Below are positions 25,955 through 34,158 of a stretch of DNA of 64,000 nt, in pieces. Each line of letters opens with the position of its first letter. Positions within the stretch are counted from its first letter, which is position 1. Source of the DNA: JALYUS01 sp038231255 (GTDB taxonomy: Bacteria > Chloroflexota > Chloroflexia > Thermomicrobiales > JALYUS01); the NCBI GenBank assembly GCA_038231255.1, contig JBBRLR010000008.1:1-64000 (forward strand). Reading direction: 5' to 3'. Below the pieces are notes generated by a model. That model did no database searches. It saw nothing but the letters and a program-made list of their open reading frames with translations, and was not told the DNA's origin. The position numbers and the translations under genes were made by a program.

Positions 25955-26970
25955 CGTGTACCTCCAAGATGGACGAAATAGGGTTCGGGCGGCGCGCCGA
26001 GGATCACCCGTGCGGCGTCAACGATGTCGGACAGGATGGCGGAGGCGGTCGGACGCGGCCCCGCGCCCTGCCCAACGAGTAGCACCGGCCCGACGCGGTC
26101 GCCTGTCAGTTCGATGGCATTGTAATTCGCATTCGTCGAGCCGAGCGGGCTGCCCGCCGCCACGCGTGCCGGTGCGACCGAGAGTGACGCTACACCGTCC
26201 GCGAACGATCCTTGCGCGAGCAGTTTGATGACCTCGCCAGATGCCATTGCTTCCGCGATCTGCTCCGCCGACACGCCACCAATGCCCGTGCGCGCGACGC
26301 TCTCCGGCGACACGGCGACACCGAAGCACGCTTGCGCCAGCACGCACGCCTTGTAGGTTGCGTCGAAGCCCTCGACATCGGCGGTCGGGTCGGGTTCGGC
26401 ATAGCCGAGGCGTTGCGCTTCGGCGAGCGCATCGGCATACGACGTGCCGTGCTCGGCCATCGCGCTGAGGATGAAATTCGTCGTGCCATTGATGATGCCC
26501 CGGAAGGCGGTGATCGCGTTCGCCGCCTGTATCTGCCGGAGCGCGGCGAAGAGCGGGATGCCGCCGCCGACGGACGCCTCGCAGAGGATCGGCACGCGTC
26601 GCGCTACCGCCAATGGGAAGAGCGCGCCGCCGTGCTTCGCCAACGTCTCCTTGTTCGCGGTGACGATAGGCTTCCCCGCTCGCAGCGCGCGATCAATCAG
26701 CGTATGGGCCGGTTCCTCGCCGCCGAGCACTTCGACGACGATCTGGACGGCGGGATCGTCAATCACCGCCGCGCCATCGGTTCGGATCAGGTCGGGTGAC
26801 AGATCGGCGCGCGCGGCACGCTCCGGCCCGCGCTCGAAGACCGCCGCGATCCGCACCGGGCGACCGAGCCTGTGTATGACGTGCCGCTCCTGCTCCGCCA
26901 CCGCCCGCGCGACCGCCGTCCCGACCGTCCCCAACCCCAACAACCCGACGCCAATTGGCGCAATACTCAC
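25951..26970 (-). CDS. hom: Homoserine dehydrogenase
   Basis: Reduces aspartate semialdehyde to homoserine with NAD(P)H, leading to threonine and methionine. The 339-residue protein has GLLGLGTVGTAVA (NAD(P) site), ANKETLAKHGGALFPLA (catalytic Lys region) and GIINGTTNFILSAM with GYAEPDPTADVEGFDATYK, the family signature. It is shorter than the usual 430 residues because the C-terminal ACT regulatory domain is absent, so threonine feedback through ACT is not expected. GTG at 26970 has GGAGG six bases upstream. Followed by a GTGA-overlapping HAD gene. Confidence 0.94.
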   Translation of the reverse strand: MSIAPIGVGLLGLGTVGTAVARAVAEQERHVIHRLGRPVRIAAVFERGPERAARADLSPDLIRTDGAAVIDDPAVQIVVEVLGGEEPAHTLIDRALRAGKPIVTANKETLAKHGGALFPLAVARRVPILCEASVGGGIPLFAALRQIQAANAITAFRGIINGTTNFILSAMAEHGTSYADALAEAQRLGYAEPDPTADVEGFDATYKACVLAQACFGVAVSPESVARTGIGGVSAEQIAEAMASGEVIKLLAQGSFADGVASLSVAPARVAAGSPLGSTNANYNAIELTGDRVGPVLLVGQGAGPRPTASAILSDIVDAARVILGAPPEPYFVHLGGTR

Positions 26971-27050
26971 CCGCAGCCTCCCTCACGCACGGCAACCACC
27001 GCCGCGCCGCAGGATACCATATCCTGCGCCACCTTCGTGGCACGTCGTGC

Positions 27051-27112
27051 GGTAGCGTAGGCTTCAGCCTGCATCCCTTCTCGCTGTCGCAGGTTGGAAA
27101 GCCTACGCTACC
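27051..27112. repeat. Family 1 hairpin repeat
   Basis: Left arm GGTAGCGTAGGCTTCAGCC and right arm GGAAAGCCTACGCTACC flank a short spacer. It ends two bases before the epimerase stop codon (27114). Confidence 0.75.
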
Positions 27113-27113
27113 A

Positions 27114-28118
27114 TCAATACGGGTGATTGCGTAGCCAGTCGCGGTAGTCGGTCAGATGCGCGGCGAGGTCGTCGTTGAGGGCGAAGCCGAGGTCGCGTTC
27201 GAAGCGGGCCATGGCGAGCGGGCCGCGCCGGACGCTGATGCCGACAGGGATCGTCGCTTCGTCGGGTGAGACGAAGCGATAGCGCGCCTCTGGGATCGCT
27301 GTTTGCATCGCCGCGAGGATTTCCGGCAGCGTGTAGCCCCGACCCGCGCCGAGGTTGTAGATGCGGTGGGTCAGGCGCTCCGCGTGGAGGATGGCGACGA
27401 CGGCGCGGGCAACTTCGGCGGCGGCAGTCACGTCGCGGGTCAGGCCATCGTCGTGGACGCGGATTTCCTCGCCCGCGAGCGCGGCACGCAGCAGCCCATA
27501 GAGAATGCTCATCGCCTCCCGCGCGCCGGTGGGACGCTCCAACGGGCCGAAGAGCGCGGCGGGGCGGACGGCGACGACATCCATGCTGTAGCCCTGCACC
27601 GCGTGCGCCATCAAACGCTCAACCGACTGCTTGGAGACGGCGTATGCGCTCGTGTCGCGCCACGGGGCATCCTCGGTCAGTGGCGAACCGTCGTTCGCGG
27701 CGTAGACCGATGACGAACTGAAGACGACCGTCCGCCGCACGCCGTACTCGCGGGCGAGATCAAGCGCGTTCGCCGTGCCGAGCACATTGACGCCGATCGT
27801 TTCCCGCATCCCGGCCGCTTCTGCCGCCGCATTCGGCGTGAGCGCCGCCGCATGGATAAGATGCGTGATCGCGTGCCCGCTCGCCACACGGAAAAGCGCG
27901 CCGTAGTCCGTCACATCCGCCGCGACCCAGGTGACACGACCGGCCCGCTCCGGGTCGCGGTCGAGGAAGGCGCGTACCGTTGCGTCCGGCGCGCGGCGAT
28001 CCACGGCCACAACCGGGCGGCTCGCCGCCGCTTCCCACACGAGGTGGGGGCCGAGAAACCCCGTCGCGCCCGTGACAAGCGTTGTGCCTATTCCCGCCAA
28101 TGTTTCCACCTTCGTCAT
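27114..28118 (-). CDS. NAD-dependent epimerase/dehydratase (extended SDR)
   Basis: A 334-residue extended short-chain dehydrogenase. NAD(P) loop TGATGFLG (16-23), FSSSSVYAANDG and the YAVSK catalytic Tyr-Lys pair are all present, followed by substrate-domain motifs such as RPAALFGPLERP and YNLGAGRGYTLPEI. It resembles UDP-glucose 4-epimerase/dTDP-sugar enzymes, without residues that fix the sugar. ATG at 28118 is chosen by family alignment; an ATG at 28136 is possible. No good ribosome site is seen. Gap 28119-28269 holds a family 1 repeat. Confidence 0.88.
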   Translation of the reverse strand: MTKVETLAGIGTTLVTGATGFLGPHLVWEAAASRPVVAVDRRAPDATVRAFLDRDPERAGRVTWVAADVTDYGALFRVASGHAITHLIHAAALTPNAAAEAAGMRETIGVNVLGTANALDLAREYGVRRTVVFSSSSVYAANDGSPLTEDAPWRDTSAYAVSKQSVERLMAHAVQGYSMDVVAVRPAALFGPLERPTGAREAMSILYGLLRAALAGEEIRVHDDGLTRDVTAAAEVARAVVAILHAERLTHRIYNLGAGRGYTLPEILAAMQTAIPEARYRFVSPDEATIPVGISVRRGPLAMARFERDLGFALNDDLAAHLTDYRDWLRNHPY

Positions 28119-28201
28119 ACCATAAATTCTGTACATTCTGGTATTTTTACCTTCAATAGCCGATTGGGGTGAGGAGTGGTGCGCTTGGAGCGGATAATGC
28201 A

Positions 28202-28259
28202 TGGTGGAGCAGGCCTCAGCCTGTCGGCCCGGGAATGCAGGCTGAAGCCTACTCCACTA
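28202..28259. repeat. Family 1 hairpin repeat, variant
   Basis: GGTGGAGCAGGCCTCAGCC ... CAGGCTGAAGCCTACTCCAC: same architecture as the GGTAGCG copies, with GGTGGAGCAGGC arms. Lies just after the FAD oxidoreductase gene. Confidence 0.65.
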
Positions 28260-28269
28260 TGCACTATCG

Positions 28270-29475
28270 CTAATGCGGCGCCGACGCGACGGTCTCACCA
28301 ACATCGTCTACATATGGGTGTGCGGGCTGGATCAAATTCCCTGTGGCGAAGCGAACGAGCGGGAATGGCTGCGCCGCGTCGGGCTGCGCGCCGGTCGCCG
28401 CCCAGGTCGCCATCACATTGCCGACGTACGGGCCACTCTTGAAGCCGCTGCCGCTGAACCCGGCAGCGAGGAACAAGCCGTCCGCGCCGAGGTTCGCTTC
28501 CAGGATCGGGCAATGATCGGGCGTCATGTCGAGGATGCCCGCCCAGTCCCGCGTCACGACCGCGCCCTCCATGTCCGGGATGCGCCGCGCAATCGTCTGT
28601 TTGGAGTCGGCGACGATTGTGGCGTCCGCACGCTCGTCGTACTGATCGGCGGAGGGCACGAGCCGCGACCGCTGGCGGACGCCGATCAACGTCTCCGTCG
28701 CCCCATACGGGCGAAAATAGGAGCCGAGCACCGTATCAATGAAGACCATGTGACCGTCCGCGCCGGTCGGCAGCGCGCCCTGCCGCCGAAAAAGGACGAC
28801 CTGCGTGCGATGCGGCACGATGGGCAGTTCCACCCCGATCTGCGCGAAGAGCGGCACGCCCCAGACGCCCGCGCAGACGATCACCAGTGGCGCGTCGAAA
28901 TCGCCGTTGTCCGTCGCGACGCCCGTCACGTTGCCTCCGCTCGTGCGGAGCGCGGTGACGGTCGTGCCGGTGACGATTTCCGCGCCGAGCCGTTCCGCCG
29001 CCTGCGCGAACGAACGGGCCGTGTCGCCCGGCATCGCGCACCCCGAATCCGGCTCGTACGCGCAGGCGGTCAGATCGTCCGTGTCCACCCACGGTTGCAG
29101 GCGGCGGACATCGTCGCCATTGAGGATGCACGTATTGACGCCGATCTGCTGGAGCATCCGCACGTTCGCGTGGAGGGCGGGGACATTGCGCGGCGAGACC
29201 GTCTGGATAAAGCCCGTCCGGGCGAAACCGGGATCGCCGACGCCGACGCGGTGCCGCCAGTCTCGGAAATAGGGCAGACTCTCGTTCGCCAGCCGCGCCT
29301 CATATGGGTTCGTGTAGTGCATGCGGACGAGGCCGCCGGACTTGCCCGTGCTCGCGCCCGCGATCTCGCCGCGATCGAGCAGGATTGTCTTGACGCCGCG
29401 CTCCGCGAGGTGAAAGGCCGTGCTCGTCCCGTTCACGCCACCGCCAACGACGATTGCCTCCGCTGTCCGTGCCAT
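28270..29475 (-). CDS. FAD-dependent oxidoreductase (DAO family)
   Basis: A 401-residue D-amino-acid/sarcosine-oxidase-like flavoprotein. FAD site AIVVGGGVNGTSTAFHLAER at the N terminus, LDRGEIAGASTGKSGG, second dinucleotide segment APLVIVCAGVWG, and the C-terminal GLFLAAGFSGSGFKSGPYVG typical of sarcosine oxidase beta-type enzymes. ATG at 29475 has GAAAGGAGCGACCC directly upstream. It lies just after a Gfo/Idh/MocA oxidoreductase and an MFS transporter on the same strand, which together could form a catabolic set for an N-methylated or amino compound or a polyol (inference). Confidence 0.9.
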   Translation of the reverse strand: MARTAEAIVVGGGVNGTSTAFHLAERGVKTILLDRGEIAGASTGKSGGLVRMHYTNPYEARLANESLPYFRDWRHRVGVGDPGFARTGFIQTVSPRNVPALHANVRMLQQIGVNTCILNGDDVRRLQPWVDTDDLTACAYEPDSGCAMPGDTARSFAQAAERLGAEIVTGTTVTALRTSGGNVTGVATDNGDFDAPLVIVCAGVWGVPLFAQIGVELPIVPHRTQVVLFRRQGALPTGADGHMVFIDTVLGSYFRPYGATETLIGVRQRSRLVPSADQYDERADATIVADSKQTIARRIPDMEGAVVTRDWAGILDMTPDHCPILEANLGADGLFLAAGFSGSGFKSGPYVGNVMATWAATGAQPDAAQPFPLVRFATGNLIQPAHPYVDDVGETVASAPH

Positions 29476-29502
29476 GGGTCGCTCCTTTCGGTCGCTTCAG
29501 GA

Positions 29503-30663
29503 CTAAGGACTCCGGGTGCCCACTGGGCGGCATAAAGACTGAGGATGACGCGCTTCGATCCTCGCGTGTGTAGTCGCGTTTGACAGGATTGGGATGCCGA
29601 ATGTGACGGCGAAGGAAGGGACATGAACGCGCAGGCCCTGTTCGGCAGACATTTCGATGGCCGCCGCGACGATCATCGTTTGCAGGTGATCTTCGACGCT
29701 CGGCGCGCGGCTGTCGCCGGTGCGGAAATCGTGCAGGATGGCGCGCAACAGCAGCCGCACATCGTCCATGAATGGCTCCTGCACCGGCAAGGGTACGTAT
29801 TCCATCGCCTCCGTGCCGTCGTGGACGATATGCAGTCCGTCGAAAAGCGCGGTCTGCACCAGCGCGCCGTGTGTGCAGTCTGTCCGCCAGATGAATGAAT
29901 CGCGCACCGTGCGGGCGGACCAGGTACCGGTGTACTGAACAGTCATCCCATTCGCCAGCGTCAAGGTCGCGCAGACGGTCGCATCGTCGGCGTAATCACT
30001 CCACGGCGGGTTGCTCGTCGTGGCGGAGATGTCCATCACCTCAGTAGCGTAGACATGGCGGATGAGATCGAGATGGTGAACGGACTGCTCCCAAAGCATC
30101 GGCTGTCGCATCGCCAGCGGGTACTTGTTCAGTCCCGATGACCAGCCGTTGCGATTGCGCCAGTAGGTTAGATGCGCCAGTCCGGGTGCACCAAGTTCGC
30201 CACGTTGGATGATGGTACGTGTCGCAACAGTCGTCGCTGCATAGCGGAAGTTCATCGCGACGAAGCAGCGTTGTCCAGTATTACGACAATGCTCGGCGAT
30301 TGCCGCCGCGTCCGTGACCGACACCGCGAGCGGTTTCTCCACGAGCAGCGCACAACCCGCATCCACAAGTGCAATGCAGAGTGTGCGTCGTTCCATCGGC
30401 GGCGTCGCGACGACAGCAATAACGGGATCAACCGCAGCCAGCGCATCGTCGTGGCGCGCGAAACAGCGGGCGTCCGACCCGAACGTGTCGCGCACCCACC
30501 GCCGCGCCGCCGGATCGGGGTCAACGTAGCCGACGACCTGCACACCCGGTTCGCCCGCGAGCACGCGCGCCCACATACGCCCGCGCACGCCGACACCGAC
30601 AAGCAATATCGGAACGGATTGGTGCGGGGAGCGCGCGTTTCGCGTCTCACTCTCCATTCTCAA
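29503..30663 (-). CDS. Gfo/Idh/MocA family oxidoreductase
   Basis: NAD(P)-dependent dehydrogenase of 386 residues. N-terminal Rossmann segment VPILLVGVGVRGRMWARVLA, VEKPLAVS with the conserved EKP lysine, and the substrate-domain histidine region WEQSVHHLDLIRHVY. Start is a TTG at 30663 seven bases after AGGA; an ATG two codons further in (30657) is a near-equivalent alternative. Located between an MFS transporter gene (18-bp gap) and the FAD oxidoreductase, so probably one operon. Typical substrates are sugars, inositols or their derivatives; not determinable here. Confidence 0.9.
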   Translation of the reverse strand: MRMESETRNARSPHQSVPILLVGVGVRGRMWARVLAGEPGVQVVGYVDPDPAARRWVRDTFGSDARCFARHDDALAAVDPVIAVVATPPMERRTLCIALVDAGCALLVEKPLAVSVTDAAAIAEHCRNTGQRCFVAMNFRYAATTVATRTIIQRGELGAPGLAHLTYWRNRNGWSSGLNKYPLAMRQPMLWEQSVHHLDLIRHVYATEVMDISATTSNPPWSDYADDATVCATLTLANGMTVQYTGTWSARTVRDSFIWRTDCTHGALVQTALFDGLHIVHDGTEAMEYVPLPVQEPFMDDVRLLLRAILHDFRTGDSRAPSVEDHLQTMIVAAAIEMSAEQGLRVHVPSFAVTFGIPILSNATTHARIEARHPQSLCRPVGTRSP

Positions 30664-30680
30664 AACAGATTCCTGTTCCC

Positions 30681-32018
30681 CTAATCACTGGCGGTGACGA
30701 CCGGGATGGAAGGGATACTGCCGGTCGTCGCGATGCCCGTACCGCCGCCCCCTCCGCCCGCTTCCGCGACGGCTTCCGCCTCGGCGACATCGTTGATATC
30801 GGCCATGCGCGCGTTGTCCGCCGCAATGCGGGCGGCGGAGCGCTGCGTCTCGGGGTTGAGGCGGCGCGTGACGAAGAACGTGAAACTGGCGAAGACGCAG
30901 GCGATCAGGAACGGGATCTGGTAGCCGACGAAGTTGAGGATGATGCCAGTCGTGATCGGGACGACAATCGCCGCCGCGTGCTGCATGGTCACGCCCATCG
31001 CGAGGCTCGGCGCGACCTCGTCCGCGACGGCGACTTTGCGCAGATAGGTCGCCGCGCCGATCGGCGACAGCGGCATGACGAACGAGTACATCACGTAGCA
31101 CACGCAGGCAATCACGACATTGTTCGCCAGCGCGTACCCGCCGAGGGCGACGACATAGGCGACGTTGATGATCGAAAGCATCCGCCGCTCGCCGTGCATG
31201 TCAATCATCCGGCCAACCCACGGGCCGGACACCATGCTCGCGAAGGTCACGGCGATCAGTACGCCGGAGATTTGCGCCACGCTGAGGTGGTAGCGATGGA
31301 CGAGCACCCAGAGGCCGAACGAGAAAAAGACCTGCTGCCGCCCGCCGTCGAGCAGGCTCAGGTAATAGTAGTACCGATATTCGCGCTTCAGGACGATCCG
31401 ATCGCGTTTCGCCGCCTGCGCGCGCACCTCACCGTCGTGCAGGTGCGGGAAGCCGAAAATTGCCACCGCCGCGAGGAGCGCGACGATGCCGAGTACGACG
31501 AAACTCTGCCGGTAGATGCCCGGATGGAAGTGGAATACGACCAGAATGATGACCAGCGCGGTCAGCGAACCGCCCTGGCTGATCGCGGCCATCCGCCCAA
31601 GGATGCTGCCGCTCTTCGCTTCCGTCGTCAAGCTCAATCCGAGCGAATACTGTGTTTGCAGGACGGTGTGATAGCCCATGCTGGAGATGATTACCCACGG
31701 CGCGACCGTCCAGAAACTGTTCGACAGCCCGAAAAAGGTGTAGCCAACCGCGAGCAGAACGAGCGCGCCCGCCGTCAGGCGCTGGAGCGAGACGCGATAA
31801 AAGAGCGCGCTGACGAAAATTAGCAAAAAGCCCGGAATCTCGCGGATCGCGGTGATGTAGCCGAACTGCGGCCCCGCGAGATGGAGGACGCTCTCGAAGT
31901 AGTTCGTGACGATGTTCTGCTGCGCGTTCAGCGCGAAGCCGTACAGGGCGGCCATCGTCGAGAGCATAATGAAACCGCGCCCCACCGGTGTCTGCCACAT
32001 GCGCCGCACTTGTCGCAC
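30681..32018 (-). CDS. MFS transporter
   Basis: A 445-residue major facilitator with about 12 hydrophobic helices (for example GFIMLSTMAALYGFALNA, WVIISSMGYHTVLQTQYSLG, VVIACVCYVMYSFVMPLSP). The cytoplasmic C terminus is an Ala/Glu/Gly-rich tail with a run of six glycines. GTG at 32018 has AAGGGGGACGGC upstream; a longer frame to 32099 has no ribosome site. It heads the set with the Gfo/Idh and FAD oxidoreductases; the transported substrate is unknown but probably the substrate of these enzymes. Confidence 0.87.
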   Translation of the reverse strand: MRQVRRMWQTPVGRGFIMLSTMAALYGFALNAQQNIVTNYFESVLHLAGPQFGYITAIREIPGFLLIFVSALFYRVSLQRLTAGALVLLAVGYTFFGLSNSFWTVAPWVIISSMGYHTVLQTQYSLGLSLTTEAKSGSILGRMAAISQGGSLTALVIILVVFHFHPGIYRQSFVVLGIVALLAAVAIFGFPHLHDGEVRAQAAKRDRIVLKREYRYYYYLSLLDGGRQQVFFSFGLWVLVHRYHLSVAQISGVLIAVTFASMVSGPWVGRMIDMHGERRMLSIINVAYVVALGGYALANNVVIACVCYVMYSFVMPLSPIGAATYLRKVAVADEVAPSLAMGVTMQHAAAIVVPITTGIILNFVGYQIPFLIACVFASFTFFVTRRLNPETQRSAARIAADNARMADINDVAEAEAVAEAGGGGGGTGIATTGSIPSIPVVTASD

Positions 32019-32144
32019 GCCGTCCCCCTTGTCCCAGACACGCCGTGCGGCAAAGGCCGCACGGCACGCGCGAGTCGTCACGATACCAGAGCCTACCACC
32101 GCGCCGAAACACGTACAAGGCGATCCGAGACCGGGGGACGCCTG

Positions 32145-32474
32145 TTAGGGAATAGTGGTCTGTCGCTGCAGATGCGTTTGCTCCCAGACGAATAGTCGCT
32201 TCAGGAACGTGCGGAGGGCGAAGATCGCCGCGAAGAGGAGGATTTGCTGCCAGGTGACGAGCAGGAGCGTCTTCAGCAGTGTGCCCGCCACTTTGAAACT
32301 CAGCCCGGTCAGCACACCCTGCGCGACTAGCAGCCGCGCGGGCACGATGCCAGCGGTACGCGCGCGGAGCAGGGTCAGTAGCGCGGCGAGCACGTAGGCA
32401 ACGATGATGAGCGACCCGCCCAACTCGATGATGCCCGCCCAGACGTCAATGCGAAGCGAATGCAGCGACGGCAT
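32145..32474 (-). CDS. DUF1622-like membrane protein, copy A
   Basis: A 109-residue membrane protein with helices GIIELGGSLIIVAYVLAALL and a second region ending LFAAIFALRTFLKRLFVWE, the same layout as the next gene. ATG at 32474 lies 4 bp after the stop of copy B (GCAGGATAGCCCC). Function unknown; DUF1622 proteins are small multi-pass membrane proteins. Confidence 0.7.
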   Translation of the reverse strand: MPSLHSLRIDVWAGIIELGGSLIIVAYVLAALLTLLRARTAGIVPARLLVAQGVLTGLSFKVAGTLLKTLLLVTWQQILLFAAIFALRTFLKRLFVWEQTHLQRQTTIP

Positions 32475-32478
32475 GGGG

Positions 32479-32916
32479 CTATCCTGCCGCGCGATCCGCG
32501 ACGGGCAGTGGGGCATCGGTCGGAACTGGGGAAGCCGTCGCGCTTCCCGCTCGCTGGCGCGCCGACGCTTTGTCAATCTCTTGTTGCAGGAAGTAATTCA
32601 GCGCGGTGCGCAGCACGGCAATCGCGGCAAGTTGACCGATCTCCTTCCATGTCGGCGCGATCGCCGTCCGCAAAATATCGGCGGCGAGCTCGAATTCGAG
32701 CGCGACGGCGAGCCACCGCCCGAGCCGCAGCCGCACATTCTCCTTCTCGTCGGTCATCGTGTCCGCGCCCGACCCGCCGCCCATCCGATCGCCGCGAAAG
32801 AAGATCAGGAATGCGCGCAGCGTCGCCTCGATCGCCGCGATGCCGATAACGACCGCCGCCGCCGCCTCCACGCCCGCCGCCAGATACAATGTGATGGTCT
32901 TGAAGATGCCGAGCAT
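32479..32916 (-). CDS. DUF1622 family membrane protein, copy B
   Basis: A 145-residue protein with the DUF1622 signature: LGIFKTITLYLAAGVEAAAAVV, then RLRLGRWLAVALEFELAADI and LRTAIAPTWKEIGQLAAIAVLRTALNYFL. ATG at 32916 has GGGGAGAAT upstream. It is coupled to a diverged paralog just downstream. Function unknown. Confidence 0.85.
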   Translation of the reverse strand: MLGIFKTITLYLAAGVEAAAAVVIGIAAIEATLRAFLIFFRGDRMGGGSGADTMTDEKENVRLRLGRWLAVALEFELAADILRTAIAPTWKEIGQLAAIAVLRTALNYFLQQEIDKASARQRAGSATASPVPTDAPLPVADRAAG

Positions 32917-33021
32917 ATTCTCCCCAGGTGCATGACTTTTCCGGCTGATAGCAAGCATCTGTAACCCGCTTGCCCCCCCAGACGCGATGAGCATGGTATC
33001 ACTCTTGCATGAGGGGCGGTC

Positions 33022-34158
33022 ATGATTTACGCAGTCGCGCAGTCAAAGCAACAGCAATCGCACCGCCGGACGCAGTCGCCCGCGCCAATCGCCGATCCGG
33101 TCGGGTCGGCGCGGGCTGCCGGACTCCGCTATGTCAGCGACGCGAAACCGGGCATCGCGCGCAAGCGGGCGGGCAAGGGCTTCAGCTACCGCACGCCGGA
33201 CGGCACGCTGATCCACGGCGCCGAAACGCTGCGGCGTATCCGCTCACTCGCCATCCCCCCAGCGTGGACGGATGTCTGGATTTGCCCGATCGCGAACGGC
33301 CACGTCCAGGCGACAGGCCGCGATGTCAAGGGGCGCAAGCAGTACCGCTATCACCCACTCTGGCATGAGGTCCGCGACGAGACCAAATACACGCGGATGA
33401 TCGCCTTCGGCGAAGCCCTCCCCCGCATCCGCGCGCGGGTGGACGCAGACCTCGCGCGGCACGGACTGCCGCGTGAGAAAGTGCTCGCGACCGTCGTGCG
33501 CCTCCTCGAAACGACCTTCATCCGTGTCGGCAATGAGGAATACGCGAAGACCAACAACTCCTACGGCCTGACGACGATGCGCAACGAGCACGTTGATGTT
33601 TCCGGCGGCACCGTCGAGTTCCATTTTCGCGGCAAGAGCGGCGTCGAGCACACCATCGGCATCAAAGACCCGCGTGTGGCACGGATCGTCAAGCGATGCA
33701 AGGAACTGCCCGGCGCCGAACTCTTCCAGTATCTCGATGACGACGGCGAGCGGCAAACGATTGATTCCGGCGATGTGAACGGCTACCTCTACGAGATCAC
33801 GGGCGAGCACTTCACCGCCAAGGACTTCCGCACCTGGGCAGGTACCCTGCTCGCCGCGATGGCGTTGCAAGGGTTCGAAACATTCGACAGTGAGACGCAG
33901 GCGAAGAAAAATATCATCGCGGCGATTGAACGGGTCGCGGAACGGCTCGGCAACACGCCCACGGTCTGCCGCAAATGCTATGTCCATCCCGCCGTGCTCG
34001 ACGGCTATCTGGAAGGGGCGATGCTCGAAGCGCTCAAACAGCGCACCGAGCAGGAAATCGCCGACGGGTTGCACGGCCTGAAGCCCGAAGAGGCCGCCGT
34101 CCTTGCCTTCCTCCAGCAACGTCTCACGCAGGAGATGCAGGCGCGTCAGGGCGCTTGA
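33022..34158 (+). CDS. DNA topoisomerase IB (eukaryotic-like)
   Basis: Relaxes supercoils by nicking one strand through a 3'-phosphotyrosine. The 378-residue poxvirus/bacterial-type enzyme has an N-terminal domain with RRIRSLAIPPAWTDVWICP, the catalytic core with VRLLETTFIRVGNEEYAKTN (active-site Arg), KSGVEHTIGI and FRTWAGTLLAAMAL (Arg/His region), and Tyr320 in CRKCYVHPAVLDGY. ATG at 33022 follows GAGGGGCGGTC. The 3' end overlaps by 35 bp the 3' end of the opposite RumA-like gene. Present in a minority of bacteria. Confidence 0.94.
   Translation: MIYAVAQSKQQQSHRRTQSPAPIADPVGSARAAGLRYVSDAKPGIARKRAGKGFSYRTPDGTLIHGAETLRRIRSLAIPPAWTDVWICPIANGHVQATGRDVKGRKQYRYHPLWHEVRDETKYTRMIAFGEALPRIRARVDADLARHGLPREKVLATVVRLLETTFIRVGNEEYAKTNNSYGLTTMRNEHVDVSGGTVEFHFRGKSGVEHTIGIKDPRVARIVKRCKELPGAELFQYLDDDGERQTIDSGDVNGYLYEITGEHFTAKDFRTWAGTLLAAMALQGFETFDSETQAKKNIIAAIERVAERLGNTPTVCRKCYVHPAVLDGYLEGAMLEALKQRTEQEIADGLHGLKPEEAAVLAFLQQRLTQEMQARQGA

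Noticed and set aside
28273..29535. Open plus-strand frame of 420 residues opposite the FAD oxidoreductase
   Set aside because: The minus strand carries FAD and sarcosine-oxidase motifs with a good ribosome site; the plus frame has neither.
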